Shown: positions 33,273 to 41,221 of the stretch, piece after piece | Layout of the letters: each line of letters opens with the position of its first letter | Numbering within the stretch: position 1 is the stretch's first letter | NCBI GenBank assembly: GCA_945900945.1 | Contig: CAMDKL010000004.1 | Span: 22,524-86,523 of the forward strand | From: Pirellula staleyi DSM 6068 | GTDB lineage: Bacteria > Planctomycetota > Planctomycetia > Pirellulales > Pirellulaceae | Length of the DNA: 64,000 nucleotides | Direction of reading: 5' to 3' | The notes under the pieces: generated by a model | Told to the model about the DNA's origin: nothing | Database searches by the model: none | The model's input: only the letters and a program-made list of their open reading frames with translations | Program-made: the position numbers and the translations under genes

Positions 33273-34784
33273 TCAATACGACTTGGCAAAAATCGCTTGC
33301 GTCTTGGTCGGCTGTCCCGTGACGAAGCAATTCCCATCCCCGGGCGGCAACCCGAGTGGGATACAGCGGATGGTCACTTTGAGTTCGTCCAGAAGCGGCT
33401 TAACCGCTTCCTCGCTGGCGAACCAACACTTGGCAAATCCTCCACCTGTCGATCGCCCTTGCTCGTCGTCCAGTTGAAAGAAATCGCGAAACTCAGCTTC
33501 GGATTTCAGTTCAACCGTGTTGGCCCTTTGCATTGCAAGTGCACGTTGAAAGAGATTGTCTTGCATTTCTTGTAGCAAGGTTGATATTCCGCTGACCAAT
33601 TCAGCACGTGGCATGGACTGGCTTTGGTTGGTATCGCGCCGACCGACAAACGCGGCACCGTTGGCAATATCCTTTGGGCCAACGTCGACTCGAATGGGTA
33701 CTCCCCGTTTGATGTGGTACCATTTTTTGTCACCACCACGCATATCCCTATCGTCGATATCGACTCGAATCTTTTGATCGGAATACAGCTGCGACGCTAG
33801 CTCTTTTTTTAGCGACTTGCAGTAGGCGATGACTTCATCTTTTTGAGTTTCGTCGCGATAGATTGGAATGAGTACTACTTGAGTTGGAGCCAAACGCGGC
33901 GGCAACACGAGTCCATCATCGTCCGAATGGGTCATGATCAGTGCGCCAACCAAACGCGTCGAGACTCCCCACGAGGTTGTCCATGCGTAAGCCACTTCAC
34001 CATTCTTGTCCTGGAATTTAATCTCTTGGGCCTTAGAAAAATTCTGGCCTAGGAAATGTGAGGTGCCCGCTTGCAGAGCCTTGCGGTCCTGCATCATGGC
34101 TTCGATGGAAAGGGTTGTCACCGCGCCTGGAAATCGCTCACCTGATGTCTTCTCCCCTTTGATGACTGGAACTGCCATGTAGTTTTCGACAAAGTCAGCG
34201 TAGACCTCAAGCATCTTGCTGGTCTCCTCCATTGCCTCTTCGGCTGTCGCATGCACGGTGTGGCCTTCTTGCCAAAGGAACTCAGTGGTTCTCAAAAACA
34301 ATCGCGTTCTCATTTCCCATCGAACGACGTTGGCCCATTGATTGATCAGGATCGGTAGGTCGCGATAGGACTGAACCCACTTGGCATAGGTGGCGCCAAT
34401 AATCGTTTCGCTCGTTGGACGAACGATAAGAGGCTCCTCGAGCAGGCCGGCTGGCCGCAACCCACCTTTGCCGTCCGGTTCAAGCCGATGGTGCGTGACG
34501 ACGGCACATTCCTTGGCGAATCCCTCTACGTGTTTAGCTTCCTTTTCGAGAAAGCTCATTGGAATGAAAAGGGGGAAATATGCGTTTTGGTGGCCAGTGT
34601 CCTTGAACATCTGGTCCAAAACTCGCTGCATATTTTCCCAAATAGCATAGCCCCAAGGCTTAATCACCATGCAACCGCGGACGGCTGAATTTTCGGCGAG
34701 GTCGGCTCCCTTGATAACCTGCTGGTACCACTCTGGGTAGTCTTCAGCGCGAGTTGGGGAAATGGCTGTTTTTACAGGGCCCAT
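33273..34784 (-). CDS. proS: prolyl-tRNA synthetase (short, archaeal/eukaryote-like type)
   Basis: A 503-residue class II aminoacyl-tRNA synthetase that joins proline to tRNA-Pro. Class II motif 2 is visible as 'VVRWEMRTRLFLRTTEFLWQ' near residue 158. The proline site region is 'RPTSETIIGATYAKWVQSYRDLP', and motif 3 is part of 'GVSTRLVGALIMTHSDDDGL' near 290. The anticodon-binding domain and zinc-like C-terminal extension follow, ending 'FAKSY' with the terminal tyrosine typical of the archaeal/eukaryotic-type (ProS3) enzymes. It lacks the editing insertion of bacterial-type ProRS. The gene is flanked on both sides by family A repeats. The ATG at 34784 gives 'MGPVKTAISP', fitting homologues. 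Confidence 0.95.
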   Translation of the reverse strand: MGPVKTAISPTRAEDYPEWYQQVIKGADLAENSAVRGCMVIKPWGYAIWENMQRVLDQMFKDTGHQNAYFPLFIPMSFLEKEAKHVEGFAKECAVVTHHRLEPDGKGGLRPAGLLEEPLIVRPTSETIIGATYAKWVQSYRDLPILINQWANVVRWEMRTRLFLRTTEFLWQEGHTVHATAEEAMEETSKMLEVYADFVENYMAVPVIKGEKTSGERFPGAVTTLSIEAMMQDRKALQAGTSHFLGQNFSKAQEIKFQDKNGEVAYAWTTSWGVSTRLVGALIMTHSDDDGLVLPPRLAPTQVVLIPIYRDETQKDEVIAYCKSLKKELASQLYSDQKIRVDIDDRDMRGGDKKWYHIKRGVPIRVDVGPKDIANGAAFVGRRDTNQSQSMPRAELVSGISTLLQEMQDNLFQRALAMQRANTVELKSEAEFRDFFQLDDEQGRSTGGGFAKCWFASEEAVKPLLDELKVTIRCIPLGLPPGDGNCFVTGQPTKTQAIFAKSY

Positions 34785-34924
34785 GAGTCAGCTTAGAAAG
34801 GGAAATCGGAGGAAAAGGGTGCGTTTCATCTGAATCGACAGCCTTGCTTGCACAGTCGATTTATCGTTTACACAGTTTATCCCATTCGCCAGATAGGGCC
34901 AGCCCGCAGGGCCTTTGGCTTCAT

Positions 34925-35014
34925 GATAGGTCCGGCTGTCCTCAGCCGGACATCGTGCAGAAAGCGATCAACGCGTTGCAGCAGTGTCAGCCTGAGGACA
35001 GGCTGACCTACGTG
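34925..35014. repeat. family A composite palindromic repeat, 90 bp
   Basis: A second full family A copy: left half GGTCCGGCTG-TCCT-CAGCCGGACATC and right half TGTCAGCC-TGAGGACA-GGCTGACC, separated by about 27 bases. It lies in the 338-base region between the proS start and the gene at 35123. The remainder of that region (34785-34924 and 35015-35122) holds nothing recognisable. Confidence 0.75.
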
Positions 35015-35122
35015 TTGGTACAGCACGACATCGGTTTCGCTTGCCGCCCCCCTTCCGGTTCGAATTCACTGTCAGCTTTCCCTAATCGATTTCTGTACTT
35101 CTTCAACAATTCCCTGTTCATT

Positions 35123-35929
35123 ATGACGACGCGACCTCGCAATGAGTCTGCGGTAAATGCTCTACGCATGATACCTACGAAATGGGCCGTCGTTATTTTA
35201 GGCTTCGTAATCGCCTATGTGGTCCTGCAACCACGCCTAAATCAATGGTTTGATTGGAGCCTACCAACCGTCGCAAGCATGGTGGGTGACGAAAAACCGA
35301 GCGTCAAAATAACACCCAAAAAGAACGGGACCAGCCGATCGTCCACAAAAAGCGAATCACCAACCAAACCACTAACTAAACCAGCCCCTAAACCCCAAGT
35401 CAATTTAGAGGAAGACGATTCCGATCCGCTCTACGGCTTACTAACCGAAGTCGATCGCAATATTTACAAATCGCCGGCGGGACTCGTTTATGGTCCAGGC
35501 TCCGAACAAGGCCATCGACTCAAACACATTGCCAAGCACTTGGTAGATAAACCGGACCGACCTGGTTCGCACGGAGTTTTCCGTGGCAGCATGAAGGCCT
35601 TCCTAATCGCAATCGACGATGCTTACACTCGCGCCAAGAAAGGAGCCAAAGGAACCACGAAAAAGGAAGATGATGGCTCCGTGGTTTACGAGGTAACTTT
35701 TGAAAAAGCGCTTGGATTCATAGGGGGTGAAACCGGCGGCAGAAAGAACCATCCGGCAACAAAAAAGTTCCGATGGGTAATGCGTGGCAATAACGTGATT
35801 ACGGGAGAGTGCACGATTTCAGTACAGGGCAAGCAGCGACGATGCATTGTTGTGCATAATTTGCGCACGATTTGCTTCACATATTGTGAGAGCTTCTGCC
35901 AGAAAGCGGTCCATGTCTTGCATAGTTGA
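35123..35929 (+). CDS. membrane-anchored protein with possible EndoU-like C-terminal domain
   Basis: A 268-residue protein. I chose the ATG at 35123 because it puts a single membrane segment at about residues 17-36 (PTKWAVVILGFVIAYVVL); the longer frame back to 34844 crosses a repeat. A Lys/Pro/Thr-rich linker (about 60-95) leads to a domain at 100-230. It has the order 'RLKHIAKHL', 'GSHGVF', 'IDDAYTRAK' and 'GFIGGETGGRK', ending near 'GNNVITGE'. That order of histidines and a closing strand ending in an 'ITG/ITA' loop is reminiscent of bacterial EndoU or related RNase toxin domains, but I am unsure. The last 37 residues overlap the antisense of nagA and look like a read-through tail. Confidence 0.68.
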   Translation: MTTRPRNESAVNALRMIPTKWAVVILGFVIAYVVLQPRLNQWFDWSLPTVASMVGDEKPSVKITPKKNGTSRSSTKSESPTKPLTKPAPKPQVNLEEDDSDPLYGLLTEVDRNIYKSPAGLVYGPGSEQGHRLKHIAKHLVDKPDRPGSHGVFRGSMKAFLIAIDDAYTRAKKGAKGTTKKEDDGSVVYEVTFEKALGFIGGETGGRKNHPATKKFRWVMRGNNVITGECTISVQGKQRRCIVVHNLRTICFTYCESFCQKAVHVLHS

Positions 35930-36730
35930 TGCAGAGCCGGCAAGGTATCCGTGATCGCGGTGGCGTGTTCGACGCGACGGTTCTACGAGAATGGTTTGAC
36001 CGCCAATTTTATACTCGCCAGGGGGCATTCCAGCCGCGCTCATCGAGTCGCTAATGATGATACTTCGTTCGTCTGGAATCATTCCCAACCAAGATTGAAG
36101 TAGCCACGCGGGCAGATGGATCCCATCCGCGATCAACGTGATAACCAGACGATGTCTTAGGGCTAGTACGCGTTGGATGATGTTGTCATGACGGTCTACT
36201 TGTTGGATGCATCCGTTGCCAAGGTGGGTAAAGCCCACCAAACCGCTATCGATCGCTCGGTCTAAAGCTTGAAAACTTGCATTGGTATGGCCCGCAAAGA
36301 CCAGCACTTTTTCTTTGCAAAGCCTGCTAATGATTTTGCAGTCCGGATCCTGTTCGGGTGCGAGGGTCACTAAACGAACGAATCCCTGCCCAGCGTCGAG
36401 CAATCGCATTGCATCCCTCTCATTTGCTCTCTGAATATGTTGAGGGGGATGCGTACCGTAGTAACCTGATTGGTCGGAAAGGAAAGGGCCCTCGACATGG
36501 ATGCCTCTTACCATCGGCACTAATTCGGGCTTAGCATCAACCATACGAACGATCCTTTGGATTCGCCCGCACATCGTATCGATGGAGTCCGTAATGATGG
36601 TCGGTAAAAATCCGATGACACCCGATTCATGTAGTTTAGCACAAGCAAACTCGAAGCCCTCGATAGACAGAGCATCATCGTTAAAATCGATGCCAAAGGC
36701 ACCGTTAACTTGTAGATCCAAATACGTCAT
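35819..36730 (-). CDS. nagA: N-acetylglucosamine-6-phosphate deacetylase
   Basis: About 303 residues of an amidohydrolase-fold deacetylase that converts GlcNAc-6-phosphate to glucosamine-6-phosphate. Landmarks are 'YLDLQVNGAFGIDF' at the N-terminus, HVEGPF near residue 80, 'FAGHTNASF' near 145, 'FTHLGNGC' near 165, ADGIHLP near 200 and 'ISDSMSAAG' near 225, giving metal ligands and the catalytic aspartate. I start it at the ATG at 36730 because it matches the family N-terminus and leaves 13 bases after nagB; an ATG at 36760 would overlap nagB by 17 bases. It is shorter than classical NagA (about 380), lacking the N-terminal beta-strand domain. The 3' end overlaps the neighbouring gene tail-to-tail by 111 bases. 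Confidence 0.9.
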   Translation of the reverse strand: MTYLDLQVNGAFGIDFNDDALSIEGFEFACAKLHESGVIGFLPTIITDSIDTMCGRIQRIVRMVDAKPELVPMVRGIHVEGPFLSDQSGYYGTHPPQHIQRANERDAMRLLDAGQGFVRLVTLAPEQDPDCKIISRLCKEKVLVFAGHTNASFQALDRAIDSGLVGFTHLGNGCIQQVDRHDNIIQRVLALRHRLVITLIADGIHLPAWLLQSWLGMIPDERSIIISDSMSAAGMPPGEYKIGGQTILVEPSRRTRHRDHGYLAGSASTMQDMDRFLAEALTICEANRAQIMHNNASSLLALY

Positions 36731-36743
36731 AGCAATATTCTCG

Positions 36744-37556
36744 TTAGACACGTTCGGCATGTCTAAGGGTATTTAGACTCAATTTGCCCGCACTCGAATC
36801 GTCCAAGACCAATGTAACATCACCGTGTTTCTGAAGGATCGACGCTGGTACCATTGAGGAAATCGGCCCATCCACGGTCAAAGCAACAGCATCGGCTTTT
36901 CGTCCGTCTGGCACACTGCAAATGATTTTTCGGGACTGGAGAATCGCGTGGATTGTCATGCTAATCGCTTGGCGAGGGCAGTAATCCAAATGAGGGAACC
37001 AGCCTTCGCCAACTTGCTGACGCCGGCACGCTTCGTCGAGGGTGACGACGTGGTAGACCTCGGTGGTTTGGAAATCGGCGGGTGGGTCATTGAATGCCAG
37101 ATGGCCATTTTCTCCGATTCCAATAAGTGCTAAGTCGATTGGCGCCTGGGACCAGAGTCTGGTTGCCTCGGCGACCACCTTGTCAGAATCGGAGTTGCCG
37201 TTCAAAAAGTGGAACGAACCGATCGGGACTAAGTCAACGAATCTTTTGGCGAGGTAGCCATAGAAACTAGCCGGGTGGGCCCGATCTAGTCCTAAGTATT
37301 CGTCCAAGTGATAACCGTCGACGCGTGGCCAATCGATGTCTTCTGCACAGGTCAAATGTTCTAAGACCTCGAACTGACTCGAGCCGGTGGCGACCACAAG
37401 TCGGGCTCGCGGTTGTTTATGCAGCAATTCGCGGAGATGCATTGCTGCAAGAGCACCTGAGAAATTTCCCACACCTTGGCTATTTTGCGCGATCTTTACA
37501 AACACAGTTCGGCTCCATAGGGGCACGGTTTTTGCGTTAAGTCCATTCACAACCAC
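36744..37556 (-). CDS. nagB: glucosamine-6-phosphate deaminase
   Basis: A 270-residue member of the NagB/SOL sugar-isomerase family that converts glucosamine-6-phosphate to fructose-6-phosphate and ammonia. 'VVATGSSQFEVLEHL' near 54 is the phosphate-binding loop. 'GYHLDEYLGL' near 82 and 'IGIGENGHLAFNDPP' near 145 carry the catalytic Asp, His and Glu set. It lies directly upstream of nagA in the same direction, so the two form a short GlcNAc utilisation operon. No transporter or GntR/NagC-type regulator is adjacent. The first ATG at 37556 adds about 20 residues before the conserved 'IAQNSQGVG' start; a later start is possible. Confidence 0.92.
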   Translation of the reverse strand: MVVNGLNAKTVPLWSRTVFVKIAQNSQGVGNFSGALAAMHLRELLHKQPRARLVVATGSSQFEVLEHLTCAEDIDWPRVDGYHLDEYLGLDRAHPASFYGYLAKRFVDLVPIGSFHFLNGNSDSDKVVAEATRLWSQAPIDLALIGIGENGHLAFNDPPADFQTTEVYHVVTLDEACRRQQVGEGWFPHLDYCPRQAISMTIHAILQSRKIICSVPDGRKADAVALTVDGPISSMVPASILQKHGDVTLVLDDSSAGKLSLNTLRHAERV

Positions 37557-37724
37557 TCAGCATAAGGTTTTTGCCGAATTTCGGAGCAAGGCGCATTGAA
37601 AAAACACCAAGCAAAAACCGAGCAGAACTTGTTTTTGGCGTCAAAAGATCCTTTGTTAATTGACACAGAGGTTTTAAACGCAATAATAGCGTCTTGACGA
37701 TTCCTCGCATGGAGAAAAACAACA

Positions 37725-37958
37725 ATGTCAAGTTCGGTGCGTTTCGCCAAAGTTTGCCCAACCTGTGGGCGAACCTTGCAAATCCCGGTCGAGTTATTGG
37801 GAAGGGATGTTTGCTGTCACGGATGTGGTGCTGGATTCAAAGCGAACGCTTCGGATGGCGTCGCACCAAGAATCGCTGAGGACATCGATCAGCGTGTCGA
37901 TAGACTCATTCAAGAAGCGGACAGGCAGTTATTACATTTTTCGCCAGCCCGATTTTAG
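37725..37958 (+). CDS. small zinc-ribbon protein
   Basis: A 77-residue protein with two CxxC pairs: 'CPTCGRTLQIP' at residues 10-20 and 'DVCCHGCGAGF' at about 28-38. Together these can bind one zinc ion. The spacing and surrounding residues match the zinc-ribbon domain often found at the N-terminus of planctomycete response regulators and other proteins, here standing alone with an acidic helical tail. A GGAG ribosome-binding sequence lies about ten bases upstream of the ATG. Regulatory or DNA/protein-binding use is likely; the exact role is unknown. It is small but the pattern is specific. Confidence 0.72.
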   Translation: MSSSVRFAKVCPTCGRTLQIPVELLGRDVCCHGCGAGFKANASDGVAPRIAEDIDQRVDRLIQEADRQLLHFSPARF

Positions 37959-38073
37959 AATTTTCATTTGTGGCTGAGTATCAGGTAAAGTAGCTCCTGC
38001 GGTGCCATAGCTTGTTCGTCGGTATATACTGTCATGCCAAAACAAGCTTGCATAACAGATCGCAAAAGAATCG

Positions 38074-38589
38074 ATGACCACCGAAAGCTCCATCCCGCCT
38101 GAACCACTCGAAGCCGTTGTGGTATCGATGACTCCCTTGCAACGATTCGACGAGTATTTACAAAGTAAAAGCCTCCGAAACACGGAGCAACGCAAGTTTT
38201 TGATCGAACAGGTTTTTAATCGGCATGAGCATTTCGATGCTGACCAGTTAATGGAACAGCTCCCGCCCAAGGGGGATGAAAACTACGTTTCCCGACCGAC
38301 GGTGTATCGAACTTTGCGAGAGTTTGTCGATGCCGGCCTGCTGAATCGTTTTGAACTAGATGGGCGAAGTGTTTATGAGCACGACTATGGGTATCCTCAA
38401 CACGACCATTTCTATTGCACAAAATGCCGAAAACTGATTGAGTTTACAAGTCCGGAAATAATTCTTATTAGAGAAACTGTTGCAAAGCAGCACCGATTTC
38501 GAGCTCGCAATCATCGCTTTATCATAGAAGGTACCTGCGATGCATGTGCAAAAAAGCGTTCGAAAGGCCGCCGCCAAGATCGGGTATAA
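38074..38589 (+). CDS. Fur family transcriptional regulator
   Basis: A 171-residue Fur-type repressor. 'LRNTEQRKFLIEQVFNRHEHFDADQL' begins the winged-helix DNA-binding domain, and 'YVSRPTVYRTLREFVDAGLL' is the recognition helix region near residue 75. The dimerisation domain follows with 'EHDYGYPQHDHFYCTKCRKLIEF' near 110, which holds the histidine/glutamate metal site and the first CxxC. 'GTCDACAKK' near 155 supplies the second structural zinc pair. Fur-family proteins sense iron, zinc or peroxide. The residues do not clearly decide which. No iron or zinc transporter is adjacent; dapA follows 185 bases downstream. Confidence 0.92.
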   Translation: MTTESSIPPEPLEAVVVSMTPLQRFDEYLQSKSLRNTEQRKFLIEQVFNRHEHFDADQLMEQLPPKGDENYVSRPTVYRTLREFVDAGLLNRFELDGRSVYEHDYGYPQHDHFYCTKCRKLIEFTSPEIILIRETVAKQHRFRARNHRFIIEGTCDACAKKRSKGRRQDRV

Positions 38590-38774
38590 AGTGCCCTCGC
38601 GGTCCCTCCGAGAAATCACGATGGAGTCTGTTCTGTCACTAATTCCCCTTCCTTGCTCCACTTGGGGATTGGGCTAGTTACACTTTGCGTCTAAAATCTT
38701 CGCGCTGCGGTCTAGCCGGAAGTGGTCAAGCGAGTTTGAAGGCTGAGTATTTTTTTGCGAAAGTGAATTTTGGA

Positions 38775-39665
38775 ATGTCGGATCGAAAGGGAAGCGCCTT
38801 CGCAGGCGTTGGCGTAGCGATTGTTACTCCGTTTACAGATGGCAAACTGGATGTTGCGAGGCTCAAAACGCAGATAGAATTTCAAATTGCAGCCGGCACT
38901 CACTTTTTGGTTCCTGTTGGGACAACAGGTGAATCGCCGACACTGACCCATGATGAGCATGAACGCGTGATCAGCGAAGTGATTCAGCTCGCATCTGGGC
39001 GCTGTAAAGTGATGGCTGGGACCGGTTCGAATTGCACTGCGGAAGCATTGCGATTGACTCGTTGGGCTGAAAAAGAGGGTGCCGACGCGTCCTTGCAAGT
39101 CGCTCCGTATTACAACAAACCAACGCAGAATGGTTTCTATCAACACTTCAAGGCGATTGCCGAAGAAATTGGGATTCCGCATTGTGTGTACAACATTCCT
39201 GGTCGATCGGCAAAAAACATCGAGCCTGAAACAATCGCGAAGTTATCCGACCTGCCAAACATTACGATGGTCAAAGAAGCGACGGGCTCGCTAGATCAAT
39301 GTTCGCAAATTCTGAATTCAACCAATTTGACCGTCCTCAGCGGTGACGATTCACTCACGTTGCCAATGATGAGTATCGGGGCACAGGGGGTCATATCCGT
39401 GGCTGCTAACATTGTTCCCAAGGAATTGATCGCCATGGTTTCTGCTGCCACCCGAGGCGATTTTGCAACTGCATCGAAGCTGCACCATCAATTGTTCCCT
39501 CTATGCCGTGACATGCTTTCGCTTGCAACGAACCCTATTCCGCTCAAAGGAGCGATGAAGTTGCTTGGACGCGATACGGGCGAGCTGCGTTTGCCAATGA
39601 CAGAGCTAGAGGAGTTTGAGTTTGCGAAACTTCGAAAAACACTAATAAACTATGGGCTTCTGTAA
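38775..39665 (+). CDS. dapA: 4-hydroxy-tetrahydrodipicolinate synthase
   Basis: A 296-residue TIM-barrel Schiff-base enzyme that condenses pyruvate and aspartate semialdehyde in lysine and diaminopimelate synthesis. The start at 38775 gives '[20 protein letters not shown]'; the frame stays open 90 bases further upstream without family resemblance. Landmarks are GTTGESPTL near residue 50, '[17 protein letters not shown]' with the proton-relay tyrosine near 112 and 'VYNIPGR' with the active-site tyrosine near 138. The Schiff-base lysine lies in '[13 protein letters not shown]' near 166, and '[22 protein letters not shown]' follows near 190. Length is normal. Planctomycetes with peptidoglycan need this enzyme for meso-DAP. 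Confidence 0.95.
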   Translation: MSDRKGSAFAGVGVAIVTPFTDGKLDVARLKTQIEFQIAAGTHFLVPVGTTGESPTLTHDEHERVISEVIQLASGRCKVMAGTGSNCTAEALRLTRWAEKEGADASLQVAPYYNKPTQNGFYQHFKAIAEEIGIPHCVYNIPGRSAKNIEPETIAKLSDLPNITMVKEATGSLDQCSQILNSTNLTVLSGDDSLTLPMMSIGAQGVISVAANIVPKELIAMVSAATRGDFATASKLHHQLFPLCRDMLSLATNPIPLKGAMKLLGRDTGELRLPMTELEEFEFAKLRKTLINYGLL

Positions 39666-39677
39666 TTCCAACCAACG

Positions 39678-40856
39678 TTACAACCAGCGACGGCGTCGAA
39701 AATAGATTAGTAAACCGAACGCAACCAGTCCCATTAATGACAACGAGAACGGATATCCGAAATACCAATTCAATTCTGGCATATTCCAGGGTGACGAAGT
39801 TTCGAAATTCATTCCGTACACGCCGGCAATAAACGAAAGCGGTATAAAGATCGTCGAAATAATCGTTAGTACTTTCATGACTTCGTTCATGCTATTGCTG
39901 ACACTGGAGAGATAAAAGTCTCGCATGTCGGACGTCAATTCACGATAGGTATCCACTGCATCAACGACTTGGACCACGTGATCGTAACAATCCCTCAAAT
40001 GAATTCGAGTGTCTGGGCTAATATGCGGTAACGTATCGCGAATCAATTCATTGACCATTTCTCGGTGGGGACGAATCGCTCTTCGCAACGCGAGTAGTTG
40101 CCCTCGCAAATGATGGATTTTGTGCATTTGCGATGGGTGCAATCCGTCGATAATTTCGGCCTCGATTGTCTCTACTTGTTCCGCCAAGCGTTCCATAACT
40201 GGGAAATAGCTGTCGATTACGGCGTCGAGCAACGCATACAAAAGGTAGTCGACGCCGGAATCGCAAATTCTGCCGCGATGGGTTCGAATGCGTTGTCTCA
40301 GAGGCTCCCAGCAATCGCCCGGCCGTTCTTGAAAGGACAGCAACACTTGTTTCGTGAGGAAAAACGACAACTGTTCTGTTTGCAGCGCGTCCTCGCCATC
40401 CACCATGCGCGACACAATAAAAATAGAATCGCTGAACTCATCTACTTTGGCACGCTGATGGACATTGACCACGTCCTCCATCGCTAGCGGATGCAGTTGC
40501 AAAAGTTGAGCAATCGCTGCGAGATTTTCCTGGCTGCCAAGTCCGATGACGTCGATCCATACGCTTCGGTAAGCGACCAACATTGCTCGAATTTCAGCGA
40601 TGTCCTTAACCTCTCGTTCATGGAACTCGGACCCACCAAACGCCATGACACGAATGCTCGTGGGATTTGCATTCGGATCCACAATCATTGACCCCGGAGC
40701 GGTACCAGGCCGAAAACGACGACGTAGATTTTGAGACCTGGAAGTCTTGGTTTGCTTTCGTGCCATCATGCCTTTTCGGGGTGAAGCCTGACTTTGCTTT
40801 TGAATCAAAAAACTATCTTCCATAGTCGCGAAGCACGAAGGAACATGTGTTCGCAT
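39678..40856 (-). CDS. corA: CorA family magnesium/cobalt transporter
   Basis: A CorA-type divalent cation channel of up to 392 residues. The C-terminus has two transmembrane helices, and the first ends in the signature 'GVYGMNFE' (about residue 345). The second helix (SLMGLVAFGLLIYF) precedes a basic tail RRRRWL. The long N-terminal domain is cytosolic and mostly helical in its second half ('LRGQLLALRRAIRPHREMVNEL'). The real start is uncertain: ATGs at 40856, 40823 and 40766 are all in frame, and the first 30 residues are not conserved-looking. It converges on dapA, ending 12 bases after dapA's stop. Mg2+ is the expected ion. Confidence 0.9.
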   Translation of the reverse strand: MRTHVPSCFATMEDSFLIQKQSQASPRKGMMARKQTKTSRSQNLRRRFRPGTAPGSMIVDPNANPTSIRVMAFGGSEFHEREVKDIAEIRAMLVAYRSVWIDVIGLGSQENLAAIAQLLQLHPLAMEDVVNVHQRAKVDEFSDSIFIVSRMVDGEDALQTEQLSFFLTKQVLLSFQERPGDCWEPLRQRIRTHRGRICDSGVDYLLYALLDAVIDSYFPVMERLAEQVETIEAEIIDGLHPSQMHKIHHLRGQLLALRRAIRPHREMVNELIRDTLPHISPDTRIHLRDCYDHVVQVVDAVDTYRELTSDMRDFYLSSVSNSMNEVMKVLTIISTIFIPLSFIAGVYGMNFETSSPWNMPELNWYFGYPFSLSLMGLVAFGLLIYFRRRRWL

Positions 40857-41041
40857 TCAATGTGAGGACTTTTTCAAGTTGGAAATCCCCCGTCAATGCT
40901 TTTTACCAGAAAGTAAGCCTCTTCCCCAGGCGTCCTAGCGCGGCAATTCATGCCCTATCGCAATCCGCCGCTTCAAGCGGTAAATCGACAAATAGGTGAG
41001 GTGTTTGGCATGTAAAAAGGTGGAGTCGTTCCAGTTGCAAC

Positions 41042-41095
41042 GGTGGTTCCGGTGGTTCCGGTGGTTCCGGTGGTTCCGGTGGTTCCGGTGGTTCA
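41042..41095. repeat. 9-bp tandem repeat GGTGGTTCC x 6
   Basis: Five exact copies of GGTGGTTCC followed by one with a final A (54 bases). It is in the 365-base region before the calpain-like gene, ending about 126 bases before its start codon. On the minus strand it would encode repeating Pro-Pro-Glu, but that short frame has no other support. Such tracts change copy number by slippage and could alter the promoter or leader of the protease gene. Confidence 0.85.
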
Positions 41096-41221
41096 CGACT
41101 CTTGGGTGGGCTGGCCGAGCGATCTGACATATCGCGATGCCTCCAATTTGCCCAAGGTCCCTTTTCGAACTAGCTTTCCCGATGTACCGACTCTTATCAG
41201 CACCATCGAGGTTTTGCACCT

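Noticed and set aside
34844..35122. N-terminal extension of the EndoU-like gene
   Set aside because: It runs through a family A repeat and carries no conserved sequence.
40948..41130. Minus-strand frame rich in Pro-Pro-Glu
   Set aside because: It arises from the 9-bp tandem repeat; the rest has no resemblance and sits in the leader of the protease gene.
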